A DNA stretch of 64,000 bases, taken from assembly GCA_039105265.1 (NCBI GenBank), contig JAPFFF010000002.1, forward strand, positions 3,410,001 through 3,474,000, written 5' to 3'. Below are positions 27,644-39,149 of this stretch, piece after piece. Made by a program: the position numbers and the translations under genes. The stretch's first letter is position 1. Each line of letters starts with the position of its first letter. The notes under the pieces were generated by a model. It made no database searches, was not told the origin of the DNA, and saw only the letters and a list, made by a program, of their open reading frames with translations. The DNA is from Tritrichomonas musculus (lineage: Eukaryota; Parabasalia; Tritrichomonadida; Tritrichomonadidae).

Positions 27644-30600
27644 ATGGAGTGCAAAATACTCCTTCCCTCGACCCCAATCTTTGAAGGTGCTCAACCTGTG
27701 GATTGTGGTAGACAATCTTTAATTACATTAACAACAGAAAAAATAGAAGATAAAGATATTGTTACCTATTTACAACAAATTTTGCCTGAATTAAGTTCAG
27801 AAAACACACAAAACATGGTTCTTGATGAACTGTTATTGGTCATTAAGCAATGTTTTAAGCGTACTAATCCATCTATAGTTGAAATATTATCATCATATTT
27901 GCAAGAAGGTTCAAAATCGCGTGCTAATTTATTAGCATCAATTGTTGCATTAAATTCAGTTGTTTCAGCTAAGGAAGATTACAAAATTGATGATAAAACT
28001 ATAGAATTTTTAAATAAAATATCAGATCAATTAGCTCCGCAATTTCATTCATTCAAGCCAAGGAAATTATACAATGTTTTTGGCTTCAATTTAACTCAGA
28101 CTGAAGCTATTTCAATAATGCTAAGTTTAATTAATTTAATACCCATTACAACAGAAGCAGTTCTTGAAGCAGCCCTTTTCTTATGGCATTCTAGTCTTCC
28201 ACAAGCTGAATCAATTAATTTTATTGAACTTCTTTCAAATGTTCAACCTCAATTATTCCGAGCTTTATTTGAATCCATCCCACGTGAACGTTTTCTCTTT
28301 TTATGTTCTGACCCCCAAGCTCCATCAACAATTTGTCCATCAATTTCTACTAAACTTGACGATTTCAGTGATGTACCTTTCTTTTTGAAAGCATTACCAT
28401 TACCACAACTTCATTTATCAGATGAAACAATAGGTAATGCAATTGAAACTATTAAAGATTGTCATATTTTAACGCCACGTCTTCATCACAATTTGTTGCA
28501 AAAAGTTCCAACCTGGGTTAATATTTTGACATATATGGATGAATCATCAATTATTAATTCAGCTAAGTGTTTCGTTACCAATATAGTAGATGTTGCTGAT
28601 ACTGTTGCACAACTTCTTCTTGCTTTGCCCAATATTAATTCAATAGATTGCAAATTTATTGATGAGGTCTTAAATCAAGACACAGAAGCCCGTTCTCAGT
28701 TATCACGTTCTGAAATGCTTTCATTTGTTATTTCAAATCTTCAACGTCCACCACCAATTGAATTTTGGCAAATGATATTTTCTCCAGAGCCATTTAAGCA
28801 TCTTGAAGGAATTGAAATTGGTCAATATCCAGTTGCATTTTTGGGTTTGGTTCATTATTTAATTTCATCTAATCGAATTTTCAATGAATCTTTCTTCAAG
28901 ACACTTTCTTTACCATCAATTGAAGATGAAGAAACGAAGTCTCAGCTTTGTACTTACATAAAGTCTCTCGATGGAAAGCCAGCAACGTTATTTGGTAATG
29001 TGCCTCAAAACAATAACATTACTCTTCTTGTTTCAATTGCCATCTTTGATGCTCTTAATTTTCCAATTAAAGGAAAAACGCAAATATTGAATTGCAATGA
29101 GCAAAATATGCTTCCTTATTTAGCAATTCAATTAAGTGCCATTAAATCATTAATTGATGACAATCGCTTTATTGAAAGCTTTTTAGTCAACAAGCAAGAA
29201 AATCTAGACTCTGTTCAAAAATTGATTAAAAAACTGAAAGAAAATATATCAGAACTTGATGATCTTTGCATATGTACAATTTTTGACGTTCTTGCAAGTT
29301 ATCAGCCATTCTATAACAGTCCATCTGTTATATCTAATATTATTTTATTAACATCCTACTTATGGTTCAATGATACATATAAAGCATCGAAAGGAATCAA
29401 CACCCGATTCTGCCGATCGTTACATCTTCTTGACCAAGTGTTGATATACAAGCCTCATGGAAACCGTATAGCCTATCAAATTCTTACAGTTTTCAAACAT
29501 TTCGGAACAAATGACAGTGATTCCTTCCTTCATTATTTAAAGGACAATTCCGAGAACTTCTACAGTAAAAAGCTTGACATTTTACACTTTTTCGATAATG
29601 ATGAAGAATTATGTAATAAAGCATGTTCTAAGTTTCTTACTGAAAACTCATCAATAGAAACGATTGTCTTCTTCCAACGATGTTTTATAAATCCTCCAAA
29701 AGTTACCATAAATTCACCTGAGAAAGCCGAATCGTTATACAGAGGAATTGTCACCAAAGAACAATGGAATGATGCCACCTACATAGCCTCCTTCTTAGCC
29801 AATTCTGGCCAATTAGAGATCATCAAGCCAACGACTGATGAAATCATCAACATTCTCATTCACAGCCGAGTTCCATTTGATGAAGGTGTACCTAACTCTC
29901 TATTATCGCTAATTCAATACAAATTGAGTGATGACGATACACAATTGAATGCAATGGTGAATTATTTCTTATCGTCTCCTGAAACGAACATTATTGATAT
30001 CACAAAGGCACTTCTGAGCTTCTCCCGGTTCTTCAAATGCAAGCCAGAATTAATTGAGAAGGCATTGGCGACCGTTTGTGTACGAGGACTAGATCCATCC
30101 AATCCATTAATTAGAAGGCCAGAGCCACAAGAGCTTCCGACACCATCGGCAGAGTCTCTCCAATTTGTTGAGAAACTTGTTGATGCTTGCATAACGAATC
30201 CCACTCAGAAAATGTTCATCTTTTTGAGAGCAACGATAGTCCGTTATTTCTTTTTATTCAGAGGACTTGAGAAGGAGAAATGTGTCCAACTGTTTGAAGC
30301 TTGTTTCTCAATCATCGATGACTTTGAAAAGTTAGATTCAAAGGAAATTGACTATGACACATTCAATCACATTCAAGCATCAATTCTTCTTCTTTCGGCA
30401 TTCTTAACAGAGCCTAAAATGACAGATTATTTCTTTGAATACTTTACAATGAACATTGAGAAGATGACATCATCAAGAATTTACATATCACTTCACTTCT
30501 TTGATGCACTTTTCAACAGCTCTCGTTTCTTGGCAGCGTTATCGAGTTCCTACTTCTTCAAGAACGACTTGTTTGCCAAGATATCAACGAACGTGTTGCG

Positions 30601-33331
30601 TGTCTGCGACAACAAAGAAGAGAGCAAGTTGAAAGAAAGCGTACTAACCGTTTATAACCAATTTATTGAGAGCTCTCTATCGTTCTTCTCAAATTTGGCA
30701 GAAATTGATGTTGTCGACATTGATGAGTCACTCAAAATTAACGAGTTTCCATTCAATGCTTTGGTCCAGCCATCCCAGATGAGATCAGCATTGACGCTTG
30801 CACCGATTAAGGCATTTGGTCCATACGAAGTGACCGAGGATCACAACTTATTCACTGATATGGCCAATGTCATTTTGCCCCCTCAAGAAGGACCAGAGCT
30901 TGACATTCGCGGACTTCTTTCATCCTTCTCAAAAAGTGAAGGACAGCCAAATGATCCTTTCAAGCCAGCCGATGTCGACACATACATCCAATTCTTGCCG
31001 GAGATAGTTGGCATCAGCAAGGACGATTACAAGAAGCTGCCACTTGTGGAGCAATCAATCCTCCTTCTCAAGCACATGCCAAAACTGCAGTACATAACGA
31101 CGCCAATGATGAGAGTTCTTTTGAGGCAGCCAACATGGATTAAAATAAACATACTCCAAAAAAGTGCCACTCAATTATTGCTGCCTGAGCATTATATCAT
31201 ATTAATGCAAGTCTTGCAAGAAATGAAAAACATCGTCAAAGACGACGGAATCGACTTGAATAACAAGCGTCGCGATTTCATTTCAAATGCATTTTGTCAA
31301 GAGAACTTTTTCAATATAGTCACTCTTGTCTTTTCACAAAAGAACCTCAAGAAAGACATACTTGTAAACACACTTGACAACTTAAGCACAATGCTTTCTT
31401 TCGATCCAGCACTCGACAAGTGCGCGGAGTTCATAGTTCCTCTATTGCATAGCAGCGACCAAATAGCAACACAAATTACTGATGATAATTTGATGCTTGC
31501 CTACACAATCTTGATGGTGATGGCGAAAACAGGCGCTGGATGTGAGAAGTTGTATTCAATATTGTGTGATGATTTCTTCATCTACTTCCTTCAGCCACGC
31601 TGGAGGAACGACAAGCACAAGCTTGAATTGATATCAGCGCTGGTGACCACTTTTATTGAAAAAGAATTCAATCGAAAATTGGTCCTACCATCACGAATCA
31701 TCCACTTTATTTGCTTCTTGTATATGAATGATCTATACCGCACAGCAAGCAGTATTTCCTTATATTTGAGTGACGATCAAAAGAAGCTAATTTCACCTTT
31801 CATTCACCATGTGTACGATCATTTACGATCACTCGAAGCTACTGAAGATACAAAAGTTGACCTTATGCAGCTTTGTCGTGCTTATCCATTCCTTAACTTC
31901 GATAAGACACGTGCATTGACCGCTTTTGACCTCCTCTTGTCTCAGTTCACTAACCGCAAGACCACTTTGAGGGACCTCGAAATGCTTGTCTCGTTAATCA
32001 ACGTTTTGATACCTGACGAACTCATCGAAATTGACGAGAAAGAAGAAAAGAAGAACCGTGAAGGTGAAGGTCTCGTGGCGCCTCTTAGTTTCCCTCTGCC
32101 AATTTCAGTCTACAAAAAGTTCCCTAGTTTTTGGCGCGTTATTTCAAAGCAGCGTGTAAACCTCACAAAAATTGCGCATAGTCTTAGATTCTCTCAAAAT
32201 GCAACGTCATCTTTTAAGTTCTTATTTATGTTCCCGATAATCTTAGATCTCCAGCTTAAAATTGACTACTTTAATTATCTGAATAAGAAGTCAATTGAAG
32301 GAACTTCTGGCGTTTGTAAAATTGAAATAAAGAACGATGAAAATGCCCTCAAAAATTCATACGACCAAATTACAGGAGGAGATGGTAGCGACCCTCACGT
32401 TTATGAGGGATGGAGAAAAGAATTCACCCCAACAATCTTAGATTCTGATAGAAGTTGGTACGAAGTCATTTGCCAAGATATATTCTCAAGCGATCTTTTC
32501 ATTCTTTCGCCAAATAACCGTTGTGTGATGATCAATCCTAAGAATACAAACTTGGATATGTTTAGATTTGCCGGATTTTTCGTTGCATTGTCACTTCTTC
32601 ATAATCAGAAAATTAATGCTCATCTTGCTCCAAACATTTTCAAGAGGATCCTCGGAATCGGTCTCACCCTAAGAGATGTAGAGATAGCAGATGTTATTTT
32701 AGCACGTTCTTATCGCCATATCCTTGAGCAGCCTGCATCTAATCTTGGTCTCTTCTTTACAGCAACGTCAAATAACGATAACAAAGAAGTCGAATTGATT
32801 CAAAACGGTTCAAAAATTGCAGTAAATGAAGAAAATAAAGAACAATACGTCCAATTAATGATTAACTTCAGATTGGAAAATGAGATTAAGAATCAGTTGG
32901 ACGCATTTTGCGAAGGATTTTACTCAATCGTTAAAAAGAAGGATGTCCTGATGTTTAACGCCGAAGAACTTGAAATGCTGGTTTGTGGTGTTCCAAAGAT
33001 TGATATTGACGATATGTCTAAGAATGTTATTATCCATAGTCCTTATAGCCTTGAGCATCCTTTGATTAAGAGATTCTTCAAAATGCTCAGAAGATGGGAT
33101 CAGGCAACTCTTGGAAAGTTGTTGTGGTTCGTTACTGGCTCAAGCGAGTTGCCTATCGGCGGTTTCGCTGAATTGAAGAAAAAAGGTTTGACTATCCAGA
33201 TAGAAAGAGGAACTGATTTGTCGTTCACTCCTGAGGCTCATACTTGCTTCCAGACACTGATCATACCTGACTATCCATCACTTGACTTGATGGAAAGGAT
33301 GTTCTTTTTGGCGCTAGATGAAAATGTTTAA
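27644..33331 (+). CDS. Large HECT-type E3 ubiquitin ligase
   Basis: A 1895-aa frame from ATG 27,644. Residues 1 to about 1500 form a helical solenoid with no clear motif. The last 350 or so residues are a HECT domain: YEGWRKEFTPTILDSDRSWY, MFRFAGFFVALSLLHN, the GSSELPIGGFAEL region, and catalytic cysteine at about residue 1868 in EAHTCFQTLIIPDYPS. The conserved Cys-Phe-x-x-Leu context shows it should be active. HECT ligases take ubiquitin from an E2 onto this Cys and pass it to substrates. Size and layout resemble HUWE1/Tom1-class ligases, but the defining N-terminal domains are not recognisable. Codon usage shifts to higher GC in the 3' two thirds, common for long genes here. Confidence 0.93.
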   Translation: MECKILLPSTPIFEGAQPVDCGRQSLITLTTEKIEDKDIVTYLQQILPELSSENTQNMVLDELLLVIKQCFKRTNPSIVEILSSYLQEGSKSRANLLASIVALNSVVSAKEDYKIDDKTIEFLNKISDQLAPQFHSFKPRKLYNVFGFNLTQTEAISIMLSLINLIPITTEAVLEAALFLWHSSLPQAESINFIELLSNVQPQLFRALFESIPRERFLFLCSDPQAPSTICPSISTKLDDFSDVPFFLKALPLPQLHLSDETIGNAIETIKDCHILTPRLHHNLLQKVPTWVNILTYMDESSIINSAKCFVTNIVDVADTVAQLLLALPNINSIDCKFIDEVLNQDTEARSQLSRSEMLSFVISNLQRPPPIEFWQMIFSPEPFKHLEGIEIGQYPVAFLGLVHYLISSNRIFNESFFKTLSLPSIEDEETKSQLCTYIKSLDGKPATLFGNVPQNNNITLLVSIAIFDALNFPIKGKTQILNCNEQNMLPYLAIQLSAIKSLIDDNRFIESFLVNKQENLDSVQKLIKKLKENISELDDLCICTIFDVLASYQPFYNSPSVISNIILLTSYLWFNDTYKASKGINTRFCRSLHLLDQVLIYKPHGNRIAYQILTVFKHFGTNDSDSFLHYLKDNSENFYSKKLDILHFFDNDEELCNKACSKFLTENSSIETIVFFQRCFINPPKVTINSPEKAESLYRGIVTKEQWNDATYIASFLANSGQLEIIKPTTDEIINILIHSRVPFDEGVPNSLLSLIQYKLSDDDTQLNAMVNYFLSSPETNIIDITKALLSFSRFFKCKPELIEKALATVCVRGLDPSNPLIRRPEPQELPTPSAESLQFVEKLVDACITNPTQKMFIFLRATIVRYFFLFRGLEKEKCVQLFEACFSIIDDFEKLDSKEIDYDTFNHIQASILLLSAFLTEPKMTDYFFEYFTMNIEKMTSSRIYISLHFFDALFNSSRFLAALSSSYFFKNDLFAKISTNVLRVCDNKEESKLKESVLTVYNQFIESSLSFFSNLAEIDVVDIDESLKINEFPFNALVQPSQMRSALTLAPIKAFGPYEVTEDHNLFTDMANVILPPQEGPELDIRGLLSSFSKSEGQPNDPFKPADVDTYIQFLPEIVGISKDDYKKLPLVEQSILLLKHMPKLQYITTPMMRVLLRQPTWIKINILQKSATQLLLPEHYIILMQVLQEMKNIVKDDGIDLNNKRRDFISNAFCQENFFNIVTLVFSQKNLKKDILVNTLDNLSTMLSFDPALDKCAEFIVPLLHSSDQIATQITDDNLMLAYTILMVMAKTGAGCEKLYSILCDDFFIYFLQPRWRNDKHKLELISALVTTFIEKEFNRKLVLPSRIIHFICFLYMNDLYRTASSISLYLSDDQKKLISPFIHHVYDHLRSLEATEDTKVDLMQLCRAYPFLNFDKTRALTAFDLLLSQFTNRKTTLRDLEMLVSLINVLIPDELIEIDEKEEKKNREGEGLVAPLSFPLPISVYKKFPSFWRVISKQRVNLTKIAHSLRFSQNATSSFKFLFMFPIILDLQLKIDYFNYLNKKSIEGTSGVCKIEIKNDENALKNSYDQITGGDGSDPHVYEGWRKEFTPTILDSDRSWYEVICQDIFSSDLFILSPNNRCVMINPKNTNLDMFRFAGFFVALSLLHNQKINAHLAPNIFKRILGIGLTLRDVEIADVILARSYRHILEQPASNLGLFFTATSNNDNKEVELIQNGSKIAVNEENKEQYVQLMINFRLENEIKNQLDAFCEGFYSIVKKKDVLMFNAEELEMLVCGVPKIDIDDMSKNVIIHSPYSLEHPLIKRFFKMLRRWDQATLGKLLWFVTGSSELPIGGFAELKKKGLTIQIERGTDLSFTPEAHTCFQTLIIPDYPSLDLMERMFFLALDENV

Positions 33332-35155
33332 AAAAAAAGAGTTTTTTAATAAATAAAATTTTCCTAATGATAAAAAAAAAAAAAATTCTATTTTTCGAAT
33401 ATAAGCAAATTCCCAATCTGGTAGAGGATTATCGATACATAATCTTTCTTTTTTTTTTTTTTTTACAGAATTCTAACCTGTCCTTTCAAGACATGGTAAA
33501 ATGCAAATAGATCTGAAGCATATGATCATGAATTTTCAAAGACTTTCCCACTTATTTGACTTATAAACTCATATTTTTATTTTATTTATAAATAATTTAA
33601 AAATAATTATATATAAATATTACTTTTATGATTTGATTAAGGGCAATCGATGAAAATTGGAGATTCTCAATTTCAAATAATTCAAGATAGATCAAATTAT
33701 GATTTAAAAGTATCCACTAATATAATTAGAATAAACCAGTCGAGATTCAATATTTTTACAAAATGGCTGAGATACAATCAGTTTTTTGATATAATTACTG
33801 ATGCTATTAAATCAAGCATTGCCCCAAATTCAACACACCAAATCATTCTAAATCAATATATTAGATATATATGCGTATAATAAATCTATTTATTCGACCA
33901 AATCTCAAATCCCAACTACCAATATTTTATTAGAGTCATGATAAATTACTCTAGATCATTAGTTTTGTACATTCTCCCAAGCAAATATATAAATTAATTT
34001 AAAATATCGTATGAGTAATTATTTTTTAAATCTATATACATGATTAAATATGCAAGAATATTTAATAAATATTAATATCCCATCAAGAAAAATTTGTAAA
34101 ACTATAATACAAAAATTTGAAAAGAAAAAATTGAGAGAAAAAATATTTGAATAGGCATTCAAATTAGATTAATTTTGAATAAAACATTTTTATCTCAATA
34201 ATATAAATAAATTATATAGATATTTTAGATAGAAAAACTATTATATATTATATTAAATATTATATGTACTTATGAAAAATTAAAACCAATTATACTATGA
34301 GTTTTTGTGTTAAAAATAAGTTGACTCTCCTCTCTCATTCCATGGATTTTTTTATTTTTCTGACACTTCACTTCCGATCGCCACACCTATGTATTTTTGC
34401 TTTTCTTTTAAGAAACTATAAATTAAATGAATTATTTACATATTAGGTTGATAGAACATCTTTAAATCATTGATAATTATTCTCTTTTTTCGGAATATTT
34501 CCGAAAACAGAGCATTATTTTTGAAAATTTTATATTACATTACATGGACACGACGATCAAGTTTTGTTAATGTTTCATATACTCTTTTTATACCATTTTC
34601 TCAGAAAATAAAATGTATTAAGTTATTGTCTTTGGAGAATTTGGCAATCATTAATAATATTAAGCGAAAATAGCTATTAATGAATAGATAATTAAAAAAT
34701 AGGCATAAAAAAAATTGTTTTAATACTTTCAATTGTTAACCTTTTTTAATTCAAATTCTGCAAGTCATAAATAAAAGTGAATAATTTGGACATCTTCTAA
34801 TTTTTTATGATATTAATCAATTCACTTTATATTAAAGTCATAATATATTATAACGTTTCATTAAAATTTGAATAAGATTATCCTTAGAAAAGGTTTGTTG
34901 GTTAAAAAATTAAATTCTATCAAAAGTTAAATTATATAATAAAAATACCATACTTTGACTTCACCGGCCAATGGGTTATGCTTTTTTAGCACCTATTATA
35001 TAAAAAAAAATTCATACTTTTAAAGAGCAAATTCAATGTGTTCTCAAATCAAATATAATTCAATATTTCACTAGTTTTATCTTGATGAAATGAATATAAG
35101 TTCACTTCAAATTCGGAAACCGATATAAGTTAATCTGTCCTTAAGTATCTTCAAA
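33332..35155. other. 1.8-kb AT-rich intergenic region
   Basis: A T-run lies at about 33,450-33,466. A 76-codon + frame (33,650-33,880) has no recognisable family and is not called. No tRNA boxes are seen. TCACT at about 35,101, some 55 bases before the Myb ATG, is a weak initiator candidate. Confidence 0.5.
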
Positions 35156-35989
35156 ATGAACATGATACAATTTAATAATTCACAGACAAATATGGTAATG
35201 AACTCTTGCATAAATCAACCAACTATTTGCCAAATTAAGAAAAAGAAAAATACAACATCAAAAAAAAATTCACATAAAAACCAAGCATCAGCCACATCAT
35301 TTATGGAACAATTTCCAATGCAAATGCCAATCCAGCAGCAGATGCAATTTCAAAACCAACAATTCATTTCACAACCATACAATAAGTCAATAAAAGCTTC
35401 ATATCAATCTCAAATTGATGCACTTGTTTCAATTAATAATAAAAGGAGATTGCATCCAAAGTCAAAATTTACACCACAAGAAGATCAAAAATTGAGAGAT
35501 TTGGTATCCCGATATGGTGAAAATGATTGGGTTACTATTTCAAAGATGATGGGGACAAGAAATCAAAGGCAATGCCGTGAAAGATGGACAAACTATTTAT
35601 CACCAAATATCTGTTTCGCACCATGGAGTTCTCAAGAAGATGAACTTCTTAAGAAACTTCATGAAGAAATTGGTGCTAAATGGGTTAAGATTGCATCATA
35701 TTTTCCAAATAGAACTGACACAAATATTAAAAACAGATGGATGGTCCTTCAAAGACAGAAGAAAGCAGCTGAAAACTCGAAGAAATATAAGAAAGATTCC
35801 TATAAACAAGATGAATTCAATTCAAATGAAGGCCAAGTATTACAAGCTCCATCTGAGAACCAAGAAAAAATTAAAGAAGACTCATTACTACTTAATTTTG
35901 AAGCTGAGACTCAAATAGATTTGATGGATGATATTACATCTTCAAATCTTTTAAGCTCTGAGTATATGTTTGATTTCAGTTGGATGTAA
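35156..35989 (+). CDS. R2R3 Myb transcription factor
   Basis: A 277-aa frame from ATG 35,156. Residues 1-100 are Gln/Asn/Met-rich and disordered with a basic KKKKNTTSKK patch. Residues about 102-150 are repeat R2 (FTPQEDQKL...DWVTISKMM..RNQRQCRERW), and about 152-200 are R3 (PWSSQEDELL...KWVKIASYF..RTDTNIKNRW). The conserved Trp/Phe spacing and recognition helices are intact. The C-terminus is acidic (LLNFEAETQIDLMDDI), a possible activation region. Trichomonad Myb proteins of this two-repeat type bind promoter elements such as TAACGA, so this is a nuclear regulator. Its specific target is unknown. Confidence 0.95.
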   Translation: MNMIQFNNSQTNMVMNSCINQPTICQIKKKKNTTSKKNSHKNQASATSFMEQFPMQMPIQQQMQFQNQQFISQPYNKSIKASYQSQIDALVSINNKRRLHPKSKFTPQEDQKLRDLVSRYGENDWVTISKMMGTRNQRQCRERWTNYLSPNICFAPWSSQEDELLKKLHEEIGAKWVKIASYFPNRTDTNIKNRWMVLQRQKKAAENSKKYKKDSYKQDEFNSNEGQVLQAPSENQEKIKEDSLLLNFEAETQIDLMDDITSSNLLSSEYMFDFSWM

Positions 35990-36408
35990 ATTTTTAATTT
36001 ATTTCTTATTATAATCATGATATATATTATTGTAAACTAAAAAGATCAAAGATGAATATTTTTGATCCACCTAAAATAAAAGCCATGCATTCCACTAATT
36101 TTGACATTTTATTTACTATTTTCAATATTTGTGATATTATATTTAATTGCAAAATATACTTTTATGTACCATATTAATACAAATCGAATTCACTCAGTAT
36201 TTTGTAATACAAATGATACACAAAAAAAAGCAAACTTTTTAAGAATGTTTTTTGTTGTAAAGTTTTGAAAAAATATCGTACTTTTTAAATGCTTATATTT
36301 GTTTATGAGAGTAATATCTTTTAGAAGAATAAAAATAACATGTAAGTAAAGAGCTGTAATATAAGATGAATAAGTTGTTTATAATCTACATGATATTTTT
36401 GGAAACTA
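35990..36408. other. AT-rich spacer between convergent genes
   Basis: The downstream ends of the Myb and AGC kinase genes face each other here. No further gene was recognised. Confidence 0.5.
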
Positions 36409-37809
36409 TCAATTTAAATCTAAATTTCCAAAAGTTGTTGGAGCTAGATTTGATCCTACATTATTGTCATCGATGGCAATTCCTTCATCACTTGAGTCAT
36501 CTTCAGCGGGTGATTTATTGATGCCTCCAAAATATGAAAAACCTGTAAATTCACCCTTTGTCTCAGTTATCGTTGGCTCACCATCTGAATCCATTGGTTT
36601 CTCATTTGTAAATTCTGGATCAAAGTTTTCAGTAACTTTCGTAACATCTTTCGGTATGTATAATGGTGTATATTTCTTATCTAATACATCTTGAAAATTA
36701 ATTCCGTTGAAAAATGGATGATCCTTGATGTCTTTGAATTTAGCTCTCTTTTCTGGCTCTTTAACCAAAAGAACTGAAATAAATGATTTTATTGATTCGT
36801 CAGCATCATCAGGGAACTTGGGATCTTCATTTAGAATTCCTTTGAAAATTTTCAACTTAGTTGAATCGTGGAAAGGAGTAACTCCATATAATAACTCATA
36901 TGTTAAAATACCCATTGCCCACCAATCAATTTCAGGACCATAGGGATTTCTCAAAACAATTTCTGGTGCTAGGTATTCATTTGTGCCACAAAAAGTATCT
37001 GTTTGTTTTAAATCTGGTGTTAACGTTTTAGCTAAACCAAAATCAGTTAATTTAACATATCCATCAACATCAATAAGAACATTTTCTGATTTCAAATCAC
37101 GATAAATGACATTGAATGAATGAAGATAATCAATTGCAAGGCATAATTGAGCGATATATAGTCTAACCTCTTCGACTGGTAACTTACCTTTGGCTCTTAA
37201 ATGATGAAACAGTTCACCACCAGGAACATATTCAAGGCCTAAGTAAACTTTTGTTTCATTTTGAAAAGCAAAGCAGATGTTAACAATAAAAGGATGCTTA
37301 GATTTCATTAAAACGTTCCTCTCTGAAAATATAGTGTGAACTTTTCTACTTTCAATCAATAAGTTCTTATGAACTGTTTTGATGGCATAAAGTTCGTTGG
37401 TTTGTTTCTTTTTTACGAGCATAACCTTACCATAAAAACCACGGCCAATCACAGAGATGATCTCGAAATCATCCATTGAAAGGCCTGGAGTTTGAAGAGT
37501 TATATTTCTGATTTCGTTCACCCAACGAATAACTGTTTCTATACTCTCAGATGATAAAGTAAGTCCGACCGAGTTTCCTTCATTACGGACGATAAATATG
37601 GGCGGACTTTCATCTTCCAAGCATTCTACAGTTGTAGATGGGAAGATATCAAATCTTTGGTAAACTTCACCTTCATGTTCTTCCTTATAAACGATGATCT
37701 GGTTAGTAGTAAGTTGGACAAATCGTTTTCGCCAGAAGCCAATTTTGGTTCCCTTTCTTCTTAGGACATCTTGAAGAACAACTTCCTTAGCTTTTTCATT
37801 TCCAATCAT
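36409..37809 (-). CDS. PH-domain AGC protein kinase (Akt/PKB-like)
   Basis: A 466-aa frame from ATG 37,809. Residues about 8-107 are a PH domain (RRKGTKIGFWRKRFVQLT ... IRWVNEIRN). Residues about 113-370 are the kinase: GRGFYGKV loop, AIKTV lysine, catalytic YRDLKSEN, DFG (LTDFGLAKTL), activation loop TFCGTNEYLAPE with the PDK1-site Thr, and WWAMGILTYELL. The hydrophobic motif FTGFSYFG near residue 430 supplies the second regulatory Ser. Order and motifs match Akt/PKB-type kinases that bind phosphoinositides and act at membranes. Basic lipid-contact residues in the PH loop are only partly clear. TCACT at 37,828-37,832 on the minus strand, about 20 nt before the ATG, is a good initiator candidate. 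Confidence 0.94.
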   Translation of the reverse strand: MIGNEKAKEVVLQDVLRRKGTKIGFWRKRFVQLTTNQIIVYKEEHEGEVYQRFDIFPSTTVECLEDESPPIFIVRNEGNSVGLTLSSESIETVIRWVNEIRNITLQTPGLSMDDFEIISVIGRGFYGKVMLVKKKQTNELYAIKTVHKNLLIESRKVHTIFSERNVLMKSKHPFIVNICFAFQNETKVYLGLEYVPGGELFHHLRAKGKLPVEEVRLYIAQLCLAIDYLHSFNVIYRDLKSENVLIDVDGYVKLTDFGLAKTLTPDLKQTDTFCGTNEYLAPEIVLRNPYGPEIDWWAMGILTYELLYGVTPFHDSTKLKIFKGILNEDPKFPDDADESIKSFISVLLVKEPEKRAKFKDIKDHPFFNGINFQDVLDKKYTPLYIPKDVTKVTENFDPEFTNEKPMDSDGEPTITETKGEFTGFSYFGGINKSPAEDDSSDEGIAIDDNNVGSNLAPTTFGNLDLN

Positions 37810-37827
37810 TTTAAAAAATCCAAAAAA

Positions 37828-37832
37828 AGTGA
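37828..37832 (-). promoter_or_regulatory. Inr-like TCACT
   Basis: Minus-strand TCACT, 18-22 bases upstream of the kinase ATG at 37,809, matches the trichomonad initiator consensus TCAYW. Confidence 0.4.
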
Positions 37833-38249
37833 AATTCTCAGAAATCTAATGTATTCAAATATATATATTTGATTCTATGTAATTAATAAATTATTTGAAA
37901 TTATCATTAAAATAGATGATTTAGAGAAAAGATAGAAAAAACGATAATTATGTCGAATTGAAATCGAATTTTAAAAAATTAAAACAACCATTTGAAAAAT
38001 TAGGAATAAATTTGTGAAAAAGTTAAGATTAAAAAAATTGAAAATGATGAACGTTTATTTCTACATCTTTTGTTCTTCTATGAAAAATATAAATGTAATT
38101 TGAACTAATTAACTTTAAATTCTTTAATTAATTGTACAATACCATTGGCTTTAATGTAAAGTATGGTTAACAGTAGTTGTCAGAAGAGTCTTAACCATGA
38201 ATTCAACTCTTCTTATTCAACTTCTTATTGAATTTGATTTCATATTTGG
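37833..38249. other. Divergent intergenic region
   Basis: It separates the divergent kinase and TPR-CS genes and presumably holds both promoters. A GGTTAACAGTAG phrase lies near 38,164. No gene is seen. Confidence 0.4.
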
Positions 38250-38254
38250 TCATT
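38250..38254 (+). promoter_or_regulatory. Inr-like TCATT
   Basis: TCATT, with its A 10 bases before the ATG at 38,262, matches TCAYW. Confidence 0.4.
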
Positions 38255-38261
38255 TCTTGAT

Positions 38262-39149
38262 ATGTCAGCTTCTTCCTCATCTTCTCGAATTCCATTGTTC
38301 CAAGTTATTGACGATTCTATTATAAAAAATATTAATAACCATAATTATCCGGTTTCTTTACTCCATCTTGAGCAGTTGCTGCATGAAGATGGTTTTTTGA
38401 GTCACGTTAATCAAATTCGTCATGCACAATGTCTTTACTATTGTAAAAGATATACTGAATCTATTGAAGTTGCACAACGTTATATTGGTAGTGGAAACAC
38501 ATCATCAGATCTCCAATATATTATTGGTCTTTCTTTATATAAACTTGGCCAATTTTATGAAGCTGCAAATATTTTTCGATTTAATCCACGATGGGAATTA
38601 TGGTATAAGAAATCATATATAATGTCAGCCTATTCTCAATGTACTGTATACACCAAAAAGTACGAATTTCCAGAAAAAATTGAAAATCCAACTGATTGGT
38701 CTCAAACAAAAAGTACGATAACAATTACATTTCCATATGCTGGCTTAATGGTTGATGATGTATCTATTGACTTTTACTTTGAATCAATTGATATATCAAT
38801 ATATAAAGATGAAAAACAATCTTTTAACCAGACTCTAGAACTTTATGATGCAATTTTACCATATAGTTGTTCGTATGAAATTTCAGCAACAAAGCTTATA
38901 CTAAAATTAACCAAAGTTAAAGAAGGTGATTGGCCAGAATTGCTCGATCCAAATGATTTAAGAAATAAATCATTTCCAGTTGAAGAAGAAATTGAAAAGG
39001 TTATTCCGCATACAAAGAAACTTTTCGAAAGTGCTGGAATAAGATCAATTTCAAAATGTAAGAAAGCTCAAATTCAAATGTTAGGGCCTCCTGAAACTCG
39101 TGTGAAGCGATTTTTACTCAAAGAAGAAGAGGAAGATGAAAACCTCTAA
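38262..39149 (+). CDS. TPR-CS domain protein (SGT1/p23-like co-chaperone)
   Basis: A 295-aa frame from ATG 38,262. Residues about 15-125 hold TPR-like helices (YPVSLLHLEQLLHEDGFLSH, QIIGLSLYKLGQFYEAANIF-like). About 142-235 is a CS domain (DWSQTKSTITITFPYAG, IDFYFESIDISIYKD, PYSCSYEISATKLILKLTK, DWPELL), the fold shared by p23 and SGT1 that binds HSP90. The C-terminal 55 residues are charged and lack a clear SGS box. The combination points to an HSP90 co-chaperone of the SGT1 class, which assists kinetochore and ubiquitin-ligase complexes in other eukaryotes. The exact orthologue is uncertain. Confidence 0.85.
   Translation: MSASSSSSRIPLFQVIDDSIIKNINNHNYPVSLLHLEQLLHEDGFLSHVNQIRHAQCLYYCKRYTESIEVAQRYIGSGNTSSDLQYIIGLSLYKLGQFYEAANIFRFNPRWELWYKKSYIMSAYSQCTVYTKKYEFPEKIENPTDWSQTKSTITITFPYAGLMVDDVSIDFYFESIDISIYKDEKQSFNQTLELYDAILPYSCSYEISATKLILKLTKVKEGDWPELLDPNDLRNKSFPVEEEIEKVIPHTKKLFESAGIRSISKCKKAQIQMLGPPETRVKRFLLKEEEEDENL

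Noticed and set aside
33650-33880. 76-codon + frame
   Set aside because: No family, no initiator-like site close by, and composition equals intergenic DNA.
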